Shown: positions 45,018-55,811 of the stretch, one piece after another | Position numbering within the stretch: position 1 is the stretch's first letter | Layout: each line of letters begins with the position of its first letter | Assembly (NCBI GenBank): GCA_028571685.1 | Contig: CM053166.1 | Coordinates: 60,598,111-60,662,110 of the forward strand | Length of the DNA stretch: 64,000 nt | Direction: 5' to 3' | Origin: Heterohyrax brucei | Taxonomy: Eukaryota > Chordata > Mammalia > Hyracoidea > Procaviidae | Made by a program: the position numbers and the translations under genes | The notes under the pieces: model-generated | Told to the model about the DNA's origin: nothing | Seen by the model: the letters and a program-made list of their open reading frames with translations, nothing else | Database searches by the model: none

Positions 45018-45588
45018 TGGCATTGTGGTAGGCAAACTCTATGATGCGTGACTCTTGATATTCATGTTCTGTGTAATTACCTCCCTTTGAGTGTGGGCCA
45101 GTCAGAGTGATTGGCTTTTACAAATAGATTCTCAAAAAGTGGTGAGATATTGCTTCTCAGACTGGAATAAAAAAGGACTGTCACTTGTCTTGCTTGGTTT
45201 CTCATGCTGGCTTGCACTGAGGGAAGGCAACTCCCAAATTGTGAGTGAGCTGCGTTATAGAGAACTCCATGTAGCAAAAAACTGGTGGAATTTCCTGGCA
45301 ACTGACAGTGAGAAACTGACATCTGCAATCAAACAGCTTATGAAGAACTGAATCTTTCCAACAATCATATGACTAAGTTTGAAAGCAGAAATTCCTTAAC
45401 CCAAAACTTGAGATGAAACAATAGCTCCAGCTGATTATAGCCTTGCGAGAGACTCCAAGGCAGAGTTACTCAGTTAAGCCACATCTGTTTTCCTTACAGG
45501 CAGAAACTGTGAGACAATAAGTGTTTACTATTTTAAATTTTGGGGATAATTTGTCATGTGGCAGTAAGAAATGAATACTAGCATGCAC
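45018..45588 (+). repeat. Old LTR-like repeat inserted in the ancient L1
   Basis: Starts near TGACGTATGGCATTGTGG, contains GGGCCAGTCAGAGTGATTGG, and ends with GAAACTGTGAGACAATAAG, TTTTGGGGATAATTTGTC and GAAATGAATACTAGCA. Layout matches a solo LTR of about 570 bp, family not recalled. L1 RT text flanks it on both sides. Confidence 0.6.
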
Positions 45589-46057
45589 AAAAACTCTACT
45601 GGCAACATTATAATTAATGGTGAAAGACTAAATGCTTTCCTCCTAAGACCACGAACAAGACAAGGTTGTCTGCTCTCACCACTTTCTATTCAACATTGGA
45701 TTGAAATCCTAGACATTACACTCAAATGAGGGAAGTAAATAAAAGGCATCCAGATTGGAAAAGAAGTGAAACTCTGTAGCCTTACACAACATGTAGAGAA
45801 TCTGATTGCATAAAGAAAAAATGTACTAGAACTACAAAGTAAGCTTAGCAAGGTTGTGGAATACAGGCTCAATATACAAAAATCAGTGTATTTCTATATA
45901 CTAGCAACAAACAGAATTTGAACTTCAACAATAGCATTCATATTAGAATAAAACATATAAAAAAGATAATTCTGACAAAACAATAAAATGAAAAAATTAC
46001 AAAACATTGCTCAGACAAAGAAAACCTAAATAAATAGAGAGGTATACCTTATTGGAA

Positions 46058-46185
46058 AACCCTGGTGGTATAGTGGTTAAGTGCTACAGCTGCTAACCAG
46101 AAGGTCAGCAGTTCAAATCCACCAGGCACTCCTTAGAAACTCTACAGGGTAGTACTACTCTGTTTATGGGGTTGACATGAGTTGG
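46058..46185 (+). mobile_element. AfroSINE, short form, first of a tandem pair
   Basis: GGAAAACCCTGGTGGTATAGTG, GCTAACCAGAAGGTCAGCAG, TTCAAATCCACCAGGC, ending GAGTTGGAATC. The pair sits between GGTATACCTTATTGG (before) and GGTATGCCTTGTTG (after), a near-perfect target duplication in the ancient L1. Confidence 0.92.
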
Positions 46186-46398
46186 AATCTTGTTCAGAAT
46201 CCTGGTGACACAGTGGTTAAGTGCTTGGTTGTTAACCAAAATTTGGTGGTTTGAACCCTTCAGCCACTCTGTGGTAGAAAAATGTGGCAGTCTGCCTCTG
46301 TGAAGGTTGTACACTTGGCAACCCTATGGGGCAGTACTATTCTGTCCTGTAGAGTCACTATAAGTCAGAATCCACTCAGTGGCAATTGATATTGGTAT
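46186..46398 (+). mobile_element. AfroSINE, long form, second of the pair
   Basis: AATCCTGGTGACACAGTGG, GTTAACCAAAATTTGGTGG, the long body GTGGCAGTCTGCCTCTGTGAAGG and the tail TAAGTCAGAATCCACTCAGTGG. It probably inserted into the tail of the first copy. Confidence 0.9.
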
Positions 46399-47473
46399 GC
46401 CTTGTTGATGAGTCAGAAGACTTGACATGGTTAAGATATGAATTCTCCCTAAGGTGTTCTACAGATACAATACAGTCCCAACCAAAGTCCAAGCAGACTT
46501 TTACTTTTTCTTGTAGAAAGTGATAATCAGATTCTAAATTTCGTATATAAACACAAAAGACCTAGACTTTCCAAAAAAAAAAAAAGCTTTAAAAACAATA
46601 ACTTTGGAGAATTTAAACTACGTGATTTCAAGACTTACTATAAGCTACAATAGTCAAGACAATAACAGCATCAAGATAGACAATCAATGAAACAAAACAG
46701 AGCCCAGAAATAGAATCATACATATATGGATAACTGATTTTCAACAAAGACACAATGGCAATTCAATGGACAAAGACAGCTTTTTCAAAAAACGGTGCTG
46801 GAATTATTGGATATTTATATACAAAGATACTTCCACTCATATGTTGTACCAGACACAAAAATTAAATCAGTATGAAAATAGGGCTATATGTAAAACTAAA
46901 ACTGCAAAGCTTTTAAAAGGAAATGTAGGGAAAAAGCTTTGAGACACTTTGGATTAGGAAAGGATTTCCTAAATACTCATATAGTATCAGAAATGTGATA
47001 CGTAAGAGGAAAAAATCAATAAATTAGACTTCAACAAGGTTTAAAACTTCTGTTTTTTAAGAAACACTGTTAAGAGAACTAAGAAACAAACCATGGGCTG
47101 GGAGAAAATATTTGCAAAGCATTTGTCTGACACAGGACTTTTATTCAGAAGATATAAGGAACACTCAAAACTCAATGATAAGGCCACAAACAACCCAAAT
47201 AAACAATGAGCAAAAAATTTAGACACACACTTTATCAAAGATGTAATGATACCAAATGAACATTTGAAAAGGCACTCAACGTAATTAGTCATTAAATAAA
47301 TGCTAATTAAAATCACAGTGGGGTACCATCACACATCTATTAATGTAAATCAAAATTGCAAAACTGACCATACCAGGTTTTGGTGAGAAGCAGAAGCAAC
47401 TGAAACTTTCATATACTTCTGTTGAGAATATCAAATGATAGAGTCACTTTGGAAAATATTTTGGCAGTTTCTT

Positions 47474-47947
47474 TTTATTTATTATGGCTGAGTGAAAATG
47501 TACATTCCCATATAAATTTACATGCCCACCTATATGCAGCTTCCACTGCCCTCCCTGCCCGGTGACAGCACACAATTCCTCTCTGCTCCATACATGTCTC
47601 ATCCTCCCAACAGTCTCCTTTCCCCTCCTCTCCACCAACTCCCCTTCCTCCAGCCAGAGGTCAGCAGGATGATATCCTATAGATGCATAGAACCATAAAG
47701 TGCATCCAATATATGGTCGCTGCCCAGCCGGCACCATTAATAGCTGCAATGGAGCTCACTAAGCTGAGTCTCACTGGCAACACAAGAATAAAAAGGGGTG
47801 CACCCTGAGATCTCCACCGAAAGACCGCAATTGACGGTCCAGCGGCTTCTGGGTTCCCCTGGGAACATGGCCCCGGGCCCTGATGCTGCCCTTGCCCATA
47901 AATCATAATGAAGGTCCACTCTTCGGACACAAACGGACTGGACTTGA
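47474..47947 (-). mobile_element. Twin-primed L1 3' end in the ancient L1
   Basis: 47474 to about 47718 is L1 3' UTR in reverse starting with a T-rich end; about 47719-47947 is upstream 3' UTR text in forward orientation (CACTGGCAACACAAG, TCTTCGGACACAAACGG). CAGTTTCTT at 47465-47473 and 47948-47956 is the target duplication. The inverted 5' part and intact duplication indicate twin priming. Confidence 0.85.
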
Positions 47948-48178
47948 CAGTTTCTTAAAAAGTTAAACATATACACACTATGTCGTGCAGTATTCTACTT
48001 TTAGGTATTTACTCAGATGAGAAAAGCACAAGTCCATACTAACACTTGTACACAAATGTTCATAGGAATTGTATCTGTAATATCTAGACTGAAAACTACC
48101 CAGGTGTCCATAATTTAATAAATATATCAACACTGTGGTATATTCATACAATGGAATATGACTCAGCAATATTCATAT

Positions 48179-48303
48179 GCCAAGCTAAGTGCCGTCAAGT
48201 CGGATCTGACTCATGGCGACCCTAGGGGCCAGGGTAGAACTGACCCCCATAGTATTCAAGGAGCGCCTGGTGGATTTGAACTGCCGACCTTGTGGTTAGC
48301 AGT
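48179..48303 (-). mobile_element. AfroSINE with TTGGC-type tail
   Basis: Reverse-oriented: the tail CCAAGCTAAGTGCCGTCAAG and TCGGATCTGACTCATGGCG lies at the left, then the body (CAAGGAGCGCCTGGTGG), B box region (TTTGAACTGCCGACC) and TGTGGTTAGCAG. It is the one longer SINE here with the same tail as the micro-insertions. A 30-bp direct repeat with one mismatch flanks the area (48141-48170, 48334-48363), longer than other target duplications here. Confidence 0.82.
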
Positions 48304-48721
48304 GGTGGGACTTAATATTCACGTATTCATATATATTCATATAATGGAATATGACTCAGCAATGAAAAGTAATGGACTGCTGATGAATACAATAACATGG
48401 ATGCATTTCAAAGTAATTATGCTAAGTGAAAGAAAACAACAAAACAGTACCTTGTGTATAATTCCACTTATGCAAAATTCTAGAAAATACAAACTAATTC
48501 ATAGAGACAGAAAGCAGATCATTGGTGGCTTGGGAAAAGGGTGAGGAGGGAATTGCAAAGTGGTACAATGAAACTTTAGGATATGTTCACTATCATGGTT
48601 TAGGGATGGTTTTGTGAGTATACACATGTCAAGACTTAACAAATTATACATCTTAAAAGCACGCAGTTTATTGTATACCAATTATTCCTTAATAAAGCTG
48701 TTAAAAGTAAAGTGAAAAAAA

Positions 48722-48840
48722 TAGAATGATCATAACTCTTGTGTGAAGGAACTATTATGATGATGAAATGAGATGCTGTATTCATAAGCATTTTGGAAAT
48801 CAACAGTGTGCAATGTGAGTCACTATTATTATCTGGACCA
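48722..48840 (+). repeat. MIR SINE 3' part
   Basis: Text AATGATCATAACTCTTGTGTGAAGG, AAATGAGATGCTGTATTC, AACAGTGTGCAATGTGAGTC fits the MIR 3' half. Decayed. Confidence 0.55.
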
Positions 48841-48946
48841 CTTCCTCATCAAGTGTCTGAAGTGTTGATGATGAAGTTTATTTGCACAACTTACACAAAT
48901 TTTCACAAGACCTCTCTTGGTTGGTGAGTAGGGTAGTGCATCCCCA

Positions 48947-48947
<1 letters not shown>

Positions 48948-48990
<43 letters not shown>
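48948..48990. repeat. TA dinucleotide repeat with short CA end
   Basis: About 17 TA units followed by ACACACAC. Directly precedes the RTE 3' end. Confidence 0.95.
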
Positions 48991-48991
<1 letters not shown>

Positions 48992-48992
<1 letters not shown>

Positions 48993-50400
48993 TGTTGTTA
49001 TTAGGCACTTTCAAGTGGCTTCTGACACATAGTAACCCTGTGTACAACAGAAGGAATCACTGTACCATCGCTACAATCTTTGGTATGTTTGAGCCATAGT
49101 TTCAGTCCCTGTGTCAGTCCATGTTGTCAAAGTCCATCCTCTTTTTTCACTGACTACACACTTACCAAGCATGATGTCCTATTCCAGGGATTGGTCCCTC
49201 CTGATAATATGTCAAAAGTACATATATGAAGCAGAGAGGAATAGTATGCTGTCACCGGGCAGGGAGAGCAGTGGAAGCTGCATATAGGTGGGCGTGCAAA
49301 TTTATATGGGAATGTACATTTTCACTCAGTCACAGTAAAAAATAAAAAAGTACATGAGATGAAGTCTCACTGCCCTCGTTTCTAAGGACCATTCTTGCTG
49401 TACTTCTTCCAAAACAGATTTGTTCATTCCGCTGGAAGTCCACGGTATATTCAATATTCTTCATGAACACCATAATTCTAATGCTTCGATTCTCCTTTAT
49501 ATTTTCTTATTTGTTGCCTAGCTTTTGTATGCGTAAGAGGGGATTGAAACTATCATGGTTGTGTCAGGTGTACCTTACTCCTAAAAGCGGCATCTTTACT
49601 TTTGAACACTTTAAAGAGGTCTTTTATAGCAGATTTGTCCAAGGCAGTATGTCCTTTGATTTCTTCACTATATCCTCCATGGATGTTGGTTGTGGATCCA
49701 AGTAAAATGAAGTCTTTGACAACTTCAATCTTTTCTCCATTTATCATGATGTTGTTTATCGATTCAGTTGTAAGAATTTTTGTTTTCTTTACATTGAGGT
49801 GTAATCTATACTGAAGGCTGTTATCTTTGATCTTCATCAGTGCTTCACATCCTCTTCCTTTTCAGCAAGCAATGTTGTGTCATCCGCATATTGCTAGTTG
49901 TTAATGAGTCTTCCTCTAATCTTGATGCCTCATTCTTCTTTATACAGTCCAGCTTCCCAGATCAAGCTCAGCATACAGACTGTATAAATGTGGTGTAAGC
50001 ATATAACCTTTATACACCTCTTTCCTGAGTTTAAACTGAACAGTATCCCCTTGTTCTTTTTGAACAACTGCTTTTCAACCGGTGTACAGGTTCCTCACAA
50101 GGACGATTAAGTATTCTAGAATTCCTATTCTTCACAACATTGTCCATAATTTGTTATTATCCATACAATTGAAAGCCTTTGCAGTCAATAAAACACAGGT
50201 AAACATCTTTCTTGTATTCTCTGCTTTCAGCCAAGATCCACCTGACATCAGCAGTGATATCTATCATTCCTATGTCCTCTTTTGAACTGGCCTGAATTTC
50301 TGGCAGTTCCTGTTAATATGTCGCTGAAATTATTTTTAAATTATTCTTGGCAAAATTTTACTTCTGTGTAATATATATATCACCTGTCTGTCATTTTTTC
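48992..50400 (-). mobile_element. RTE LINE, 3' 1.3 kb
   Basis: Reverse-oriented RTE running from its tail (TTGTTATTAGGCACTTTCAAG) into the reverse-transcriptase region to about 50400. Readable peptide on the minus strand (49553-49837) includes LHLNVKKTKILTTESINNI and MINGEKIEVVKDFILLGST, the C-terminal RT/thumb region of RTE proteins. Stops interrupt it. An L1 tail interrupts the DNA at 49224-49345. Confidence 0.88.
49224..49345 (+). mobile_element. 122-bp L1 3' tail inserted in the RTE
   Basis: GAGCAGTGGAAGCTGCATATAGG, GTGGGCGTGCAAATTTATATGGG and a short A-rich end. The perfect 10-bp duplication AAAAGTACAT flanks it (49214-49223, 49346-49355), and RTE text is continuous without it. Confidence 0.92.
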
Positions 50401-50410
50401 TTTTTTTTTT

Positions 50411-50826
50411 GCTACAATGGCTTTGGTGCTAGTACGATGCTGGGAGCTTTGCCACCAGTATTTCAAATAACAGCAGAGTCATCCACAGTAAATAGCTTTC
50501 AGCAGAGCTTCCAGATTAAGATAGACTAAGAAGACAGGCATGGCAATCTACTTCTGGAAATTAGTTAGTGTAAATCTTACATGTCACAACAGAACATTGT
50601 CTAATACTCTTACTTTGGAAACATCATCAGAAGGGATCAATTGCTTAAGTAAGATCATTTTTGGTGAGGTAGAGGGCTACCAAGGACAAGAGACATCCTC
50701 AGTAAAATAGAATGGCACAGTAGCCCAATAATGGACTCAAAAACTGGTGATAGTGAGGATGATGCAAGATCAGGCAATGTTTTGTTTTGTTGTACATAAG
50801 GGTCACCATCAGTCAAAATCAATTAT
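50411..50826 (+). mobile_element. RTE-derived composite SINE, forward copy
   Basis: The body starts GCTACAATGGCTTTGGTGC and shows GCCACCAGTATTTCAAATAAC and GAGCTTCCAGATTAAG, then GGCAATCTACTTCTGG. From about 50630 it becomes the RTE 3' end (ATCATCAGAAGGGATC, GATGATGCAAGATCAGGC, TTGTTGTACATAAGGG). Same architecture, reversed, as 14524-15047. It has no frame of its own. Confidence 0.75.
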
Positions 50827-50828
50827 CT

Positions 50829-50893
50829 ATCGATCTGTCTGTCTGTCTACCATCTGGCCTGCCTGCCTGCCTGCCCATCTGTCTGTCTATCAC
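50829..50893. repeat. CTGT/CCTG tetranucleotide repeat
   Basis: Imperfect run of TCTA, TCTG, CCTG and CTGT units directly after the RTE tail; probably grew from the tail. Confidence 0.9.
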
Positions 50894-52020
50894 AGTTTTA
50901 GTTCCATTAAGCCTAATCTGGTATAAATCAGCAATCCTCCACTTGCCAGAATATGACATATATTAACTCTTTCTCCTTTTCTTATTTCTCTATCTCTCAA
51001 TCTTGATTTTGATTATTTTATAGATGCTCTATGAGGATAGCTGGGAGTACTATTGGGTTCATCATTTATTCAGTACGTGTAACACAGCTATTTAAAAATT
51101 TATTGCTGACATGTATATCATCACTGAGGTTACAATAAAACACACTAAGTATAAGTTCCATTTTTCAAAAGCTTGTCCCGTAAGTCAAACCAGAGAAGGT
51201 AGTATTCTGGTGTCTAACTGCAGAATCAGGAAAAATGTCTTTGTGTTGTCCAATCAAACATTTGAGGCCAGGCAAATTTCTTGAGAAAGCTTAATTTTTT
51301 TTATTATCAATTTATGAGTTTAGGGATGAAATGTTTTAGGAGCCTCGTTACTAAGCCAAAGGAATCAATATTTTTCTGTTAACAGGCAAGCTGTCACATT
51401 TAAAAATCAGCTGAAAACCTTCATTCAGCAGCTCAGGGAAAATGCCTGCTCCAGAGGCTCAGCCAAGCAAATGTTTTGTTGTGTTTTGGTCTCCTAAGCT
51501 GAGCCAGTAAAATCCTCACCAGCTTCTGTTCTAGTGAGTGTCTGTACCACTGTTCAACAGCTCATTAGGAGATTCTGATTCATTTTTCTAAGTAACATGT
51601 TGTCATGTTGTTGATTCCAGAACAAAACTTGTCTTCTTTTTTTGTTTGGGTAAGGGGAGTTTGAGGCCTTATGTTGATTGCATTTATCATGTCCCTTTTT
51701 CTCCTCATGGAGTTAGAAATATAATAGATCATAAAGCTTCCTAGCAAGTCTGAGGTCATAACTTTGGAGGTGAGGGAGGAAAAGAAAGGTTCTGAGAGCA
51801 AATTCTTTTCTAAAGGGCTTCCCATCTGTAGAGCTGTTTACCTATCCATCTTATTTTTTGTTCTTCACTCTTCTGAACCCTAAAATAAGTGTTCTAAAAT
51901 TATTAAATGGAGATGGGAATGAACGATGTTAAGATGTACTGCTGCATGCCAAATGTGTCTTTGCCTTACCTTCATGCTATACTCAGACCTACTCTCAATT
52001 TAAACAAACTGAATAGCCGT
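50894..52020. other. Unclassified non-coding DNA
   Basis: No gene, RNA or repeat recognised. Confidence 0.5.
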
Positions 52021-52150
52021 TTTTACAACCAATACTAATTCAACTAGCCCTAGGCATCAGGCATTGTGCTAGGTACTAAGGATTAAAAACCATTAAGGTG
52101 CAACCCCCTCCCAGAAAGGGAAATAATAAATAACTATAAAGTATTTTGCG
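52021..52150 (+). repeat. Ancient mammal-wide repeat fragment
   Basis: GCATCAGGCATTGTGCTAGG, then TACTAAGGATTAAAAACC and AATAATAAATAACTATAAAG, the same kind of text as 14104-14460. Family not assigned. Confidence 0.45.
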
Positions 52151-52154
52151 TGTC

Positions 52155-52638
52155 TCTGGATTTGAATTGTGTTTCCCCCCAAAATGTGTAGCAATCTGTC
52201 TAGCCTTGATTCCCGATATTGTGTGATGTTCCTCCCTGTTGTAAAACCTGCCTCAATTATGTTAATGAGGGAGAATGGGCTGCAGTTGTGTCGGTGGGGC
52301 AGGACTCATTGTGTATGATGGGATTGTGCCTTGAGGCAATCTTTTGTGATACAAAGGAAAGGGAAACAAGCAGAGAGTTGGGGATCTCATATCACCAAGA
52401 AAGCAGTGCCAGAAGCAGAGTGCATCCTTTGGAAAGGACCTGGGGGTCCCTGCAACCTCAGAAACTCCCAGACCAGGGGAAGATTGAAAAGAAGTACCTT
52501 TGTCTGGAGTCAGCAGAGAACACTTTCTCCCGGAGCTGACACCCTGAATTTGGACTTTTGTGTATGTGATGAAGTAATATTTCTCTTTTTAAAACAATTC
52601 ACTTTGTTATGGTAGCACTAGATGAATAAGACAACATG
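52155..52638 (+). mobile_element. Solo LTR, MaLR-like afrotherian family
   Basis: Most complete copy of the family: TTGAATTGTGTTTCCCCCC, AATGTGTAGCAATCTGTCTAGCC, TATTGTGTGATGTTCC, ATGTTAATGAGGGAGAATGG, TTGTGTCGGTGGGGCAGG, AGAGAGTTGGGGATCTCATATC, and the end ATGGTAGCACTAGATGAATAAG. The overlapping forward frames at 52219-52615 are chance frames in an LTR. Confidence 0.78.
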
Positions 52639-52779
52639 TGAACTAACAAAATATGATGTGTATCTAATCTTTTTAGAAGCAATTTATTGCAGAAATACTT
52701 TCTGTATGTGCTTGTGTGTGTGTGTGTTAGCTTTCTGTTACAGTGCAGTACTGATAAGGAAAAGTTTATCAGGCAATGG

Positions 52780-52865
52780 TCATCAAAGCTCATTATGAGA
52801 CACTGCCATCAGAACAACACGGAAATATCTGATAAAAATGCAGTCTTGGGCCCTACTCTAAAGAT
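52780..52865 (+). repeat. MER5-like hAT remnant, left part
   Basis: GACACTGCCATCAGAACAAC, AAAAATGCAGTCTTGGGCCC then CTACTCTAAAGATCC; the counterpart after the SINE reads TTAGAATTTCTGGGCAATGG. This is the order of MER5-type non-autonomous hAT elements. Confidence 0.6.
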
Positions 52866-53072
52866 CCCTGGCTAGTGCAAATGGTTTTCTCTTGACTACT
52901 AACCTAAAGGTTGGTGATTCAAACTCACCCAGCAATACTGGAGAAGAAAAGCTGGAGAACCTGCTTCCATAAAGATTACAGTCAAGAAAATGCTATGGAG
53001 GAGTAGTATTCTATAACACACAGTCACCACGAGTCAGGATTGACTACATAGCAACAAGTTTGGTTTGGGTTT
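52866..53072 (+). mobile_element. AfroSINE, long form, in a hAT remnant
   Basis: CCTGGCTAGTGCAAATGG, GGTTGGTGATTCAAACTC, GAACCTGCTTCCATAAAG, tail CACGAGTCAGGATTGACTAC and TGGTTTGGGTTTG. Confidence 0.87.
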
Positions 53073-53170
53073 GACCTCACTCTAGTTCAATTAGAATTTC
53101 TGGGCAATGGAGATTTGTGAATCTGAACATGCAGCTCAGTTTCTAGTTAGTTCTGTGCACATCAATTTTA
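53073..53170 (+). repeat. MER5-like hAT remnant, right part
   Basis: Continuation of 52780-52865 after the SINE; GGGCAATGGAGATTTGTGAATC and a weak terminal region. Decayed. Confidence 0.55.
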
Positions 53171-53317
53171 AAAAAGCACCACTACATAAATAAGTTCCAA
53201 GAATTACTTCTGGGAAGTAAGGGCAAAAAAAGTACACCTAGTCTCCAACAACTGACAGAATAGGTACACAAGCTAAATTGTGCCAGTAGCAACTCAGTGG
53301 AACTACCTCCAAAATGT
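53171..53317. other. Unclassified spacer
   Basis: Nothing recognised. Confidence 0.5.
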
Positions 53318-53650
53318 TGTTAGCTGCCATTGAGTCAGCCTCCTTGTCACAATGACCCTATGCATAACAGAATACAGTGCTGCCTAGCCCCATTCCATTC
53401 ACATGATCAACTTTGGATCACACCACTGTGTTCTATGGGGTTTTCATCAGCTGATTTTCAGAAGTAGATCTCTAGGCCTTTCTTCTGTTCCATCTCAGTC
53501 AAGAAGCTTCCTGGAAACCTGCTCACCATCACAGCAACATGCAAGCATCTGCTAACAGAGTGGGGGCTGCACCTGAGATACATTGGCTCATCATTGAACC
53601 CACGTCTCCCATGAGAAGCTGAGAACCAAACCGCTAAACAACCATTGCCT
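53318..53650 (-). mobile_element. Long tRNA-headed SINE with RTE tail
   Basis: Reverse-oriented, about 330 bp. Left end TTGTTAGCTGCCATTGAGTC is the RTE-type tail; the middle TTTTCATCAGCTGATTTTCAG and TAGATCTCTAGGCC is the body shared with 14524-15047. On the minus strand the right end reads GTTTAGCGGTTTGGTTCTC and TGGGTTCAATGATGAGCC, which looks like tRNA A and B boxes. It shows how a tRNA promoter, a body and the RTE tail are joined. Confidence 0.75.
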
Positions 53651-54493
53651 CACCTCTGGAGTAGTACTGCTATACTTGGGAGTAGAACCAGAAATGTTTG
53701 CCAGGAAAATGTCTAATAAGCAGACAACATCAGTGGGGGAAAAAAAAGCTCAAGATTGAGGAATGACCAGTTTGACAGTTTGTTCTCACACTGGTTCTTC
53801 TGCCCATTGGTTTTGTGATATCAGAAGGATCACTTCTCTGATAGCGACCCCTACTGTTTTAATACAAGGCAAAATCAAGTGATACAGTTTACACCTCAAA
53901 GGTAAATCTATCTCTTCTCTGCCTACTTTTTTAGATCAGTTTCAGGTGCCCTCAGGGATGTGGCTTGAGAAGAATGGAATATTTAAATAAATGCAAAGTA
54001 TTCAGCTTATTCTCTCGTTACCGTTTCTCATTCTGAAAGTACCTGAAAACGGAATAATGTCTACCCCATCTGGCTGAAAGTGAGAGATCCAGTTGACTTT
54101 CCTTTATGGCAATTCTTTTTGCCAAAGACTAAGTAATAACTCCCCCTAGTGTACCATCTCTTCAGTTCCTAAGCAGCCATTGGGATGTGGAGGAGGCCAC
54201 TGTAGTGTGATTCCTGGATTAAAGGCCATGTGACAGGCTCAATGTCTAGGCCTCTTTAAACATTTAATCCCTCTTTTAATTGAGGAAATCTGTGGGCTCA
54301 GATTTAGTGGTATTATTATGTAGCGTTTATAATGGGCACTGGAAAACACTAACCTGTTGCCACGCAACAAGATTTCCTTTAAGACTTTTTTTTCCCTGAA
54401 CTGGACTTTCTTCTAAGGAAACGTCATAGCCCGGGTACTGTTTGCTTGTCACTAAAAACAAATGAGCACTATTTTGGTAATGAAAGCCTGCAT
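53651..54493. other. Unclassified non-coding DNA
   Basis: No recognised repeat or gene. Confidence 0.5.
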
Positions 54494-54965
54494 AACAGAT
54501 AACTCCCCAAATTTAGTAGTTTAAAACAACAGACATTTCTTATTTTACAGTTTCTGAGTACCAGAAATCCGGGAGCAGCTAGGCTGGGTCCTCTCACTCA
54601 GGGTCTCTCACAAGGCTGCAACTAAGATTTCAGTGCAGTTACAGTTTTATCTAGAGAGGGATTAGCTTCCAAGCACACTTGTTAGCAGAATTCAGTTCTT
54701 TGTGGGCTGTTGGACCGAAGAGGACCTCCTCGCCTTCTCTCAGGTTATGAATTCAATTCCTTGCCACGTGGACCTCTGTATGGGGCAGCTCACAACATGG
54801 CAGTTGGTTTCCCTCAGAGTAAGGACTCAGGAAGAGGACTCTTTGTAACCTAATCTCAGAAGTGACATCCGTGACTTCTTGCCATATTCCATTAATGGGC
54901 TACAAGGTACAATTCACTAGGTCCAGAAAACACAGAAGGGGAGAAGACTATGCAAATATCAAGAA
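54494..54965 (+). repeat. Old mammal-wide repeat
   Basis: AACAGATAACTCCCCAAATTTAG, TAGTTTAAAACAACAGACATTTC, CTGGGTCCTCTCACTCAGGG, GGCAGCTCACAACATGG, TCTCAGAAGTGACATCCG. Related copies at 24470-25510 and 60905-61475. Family name not recalled. Confidence 0.6.
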
Positions 54966-55012
54966 GTAGACATCATCTGGGGTCAGCTAAGTGTTGCCTA
55001 CCACAGGCACTT

Positions 55013-55225
55013 AGAAGTTCTTGAGTGGTGCAAATGGTTGAGTGCTTGACTACTAGCCAAAAAGTTGTTGATTTGAACCCCCTCACAGATGCCTCAGAAA
55101 GCAGCCTGGAGATCTGCTTCTGAAAGGTCACAGCCTTGAAAGCCCTACGGAGTGCAGTTCTACTCTGTACCCATAGGCCCTCCATGAATCAGAATTGACT
55201 TGATGGCAGCTGACAACAACAACTA
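55013..55225 (+). mobile_element. AfroSINE, long form
   Basis: TTCTTGAGTGGTGCAAATGG, CTAGCCAAAAAGTTGTTG, GGAGATCTGCTTCTGAAAGG, tail ATGAATCAGAATTGACTTGATGG and ACAACAACAAC, close to an RTE tail. Confidence 0.87.
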
Positions 55226-55811
55226 TCATTTAGCTCCTTGAATTTAGAAGCCTGATATAAACATTTCTTTCAAAGTCAGCTAGTGGTTTGTCAATGAGTA
55301 CTACCTGTAGCATGCCTTCTATATGTAAAGGTAACTGCTCTGTCGGGTGTTTAAGTACTACAAAATGTGCTTCAGTCTTTCCCAAAGCATTGGGCCTATC
55401 TCCTCCTATTATAATACACTAACTTGGTATTTCTTTCTTTTTTTTATTTAACTCTATAGACACAGCTGTAGAGCACCCTGACCCACATGGGGTCACCATG
55501 AGTTAAGTTAACTCAACAGAGACTGGATTTTTATATGTAAATGTGATGTGAGAGTGGCTTCTGACTTCCTCTAGCTTTGCAAGGTGAGAGAGAATCAAGA
55601 TCAACAAACCAAGGCTGACTCCCATGAGGTGGAGGTAAGACGTATCTCCTCTATCTGCCATCTTTACCAGTTCTGATGCCAACTGGCCCTCCCACAGCAC
55701 TCTCTACTTCTGTGGTACATTAGATAGTTCATTGCAATGGCCACACAGAATGCACTGATTGTACTCACAGTTATGGGGTCTATTAGGTTACTAGGGTAAT
55801 ATGAGGACAGA
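55226..55811. other. Unclassified; possible SINE tail near 55480-55525
   Basis: GGGGTCACCATGAGTTAAGTTAACTCAACAG near 55489-55519 matches the AfroSINE tail pattern but has no head. Nothing else recognised. Confidence 0.4.

Larger units (their letters stand above)
38240..48715 (+). mobile_element. Ancient L1 (L1M-type) carrying six insertion events
   Basis: Colinear old L1 pieces: 5' UTR/ORF1 at 38240-39850 (CAAGGTCAAAGAACCTCAAGC, TCAAAACCAATGATAAAAAAG), ORF2 start near 39870, endonuclease and mid-ORF2 at 40067-41099, RT region at 44439-45017 (FLVKKHPTKKIPSSDSFIDT in 44445-44678) and 45589-46057, C-terminal part at 46400-47473, and 3' UTR at 47948-48715 with a final A-rich end. Everything between these pieces is a younger insertion, listed separately. 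All frames are dead. Left edge approximate. Confidence 0.85.

Noticed and set aside
52219..52615. Two overlapping forward frames of 94-106 codons
   Set aside because: Entirely within a solo LTR; the other LTR copies do not keep the frames.
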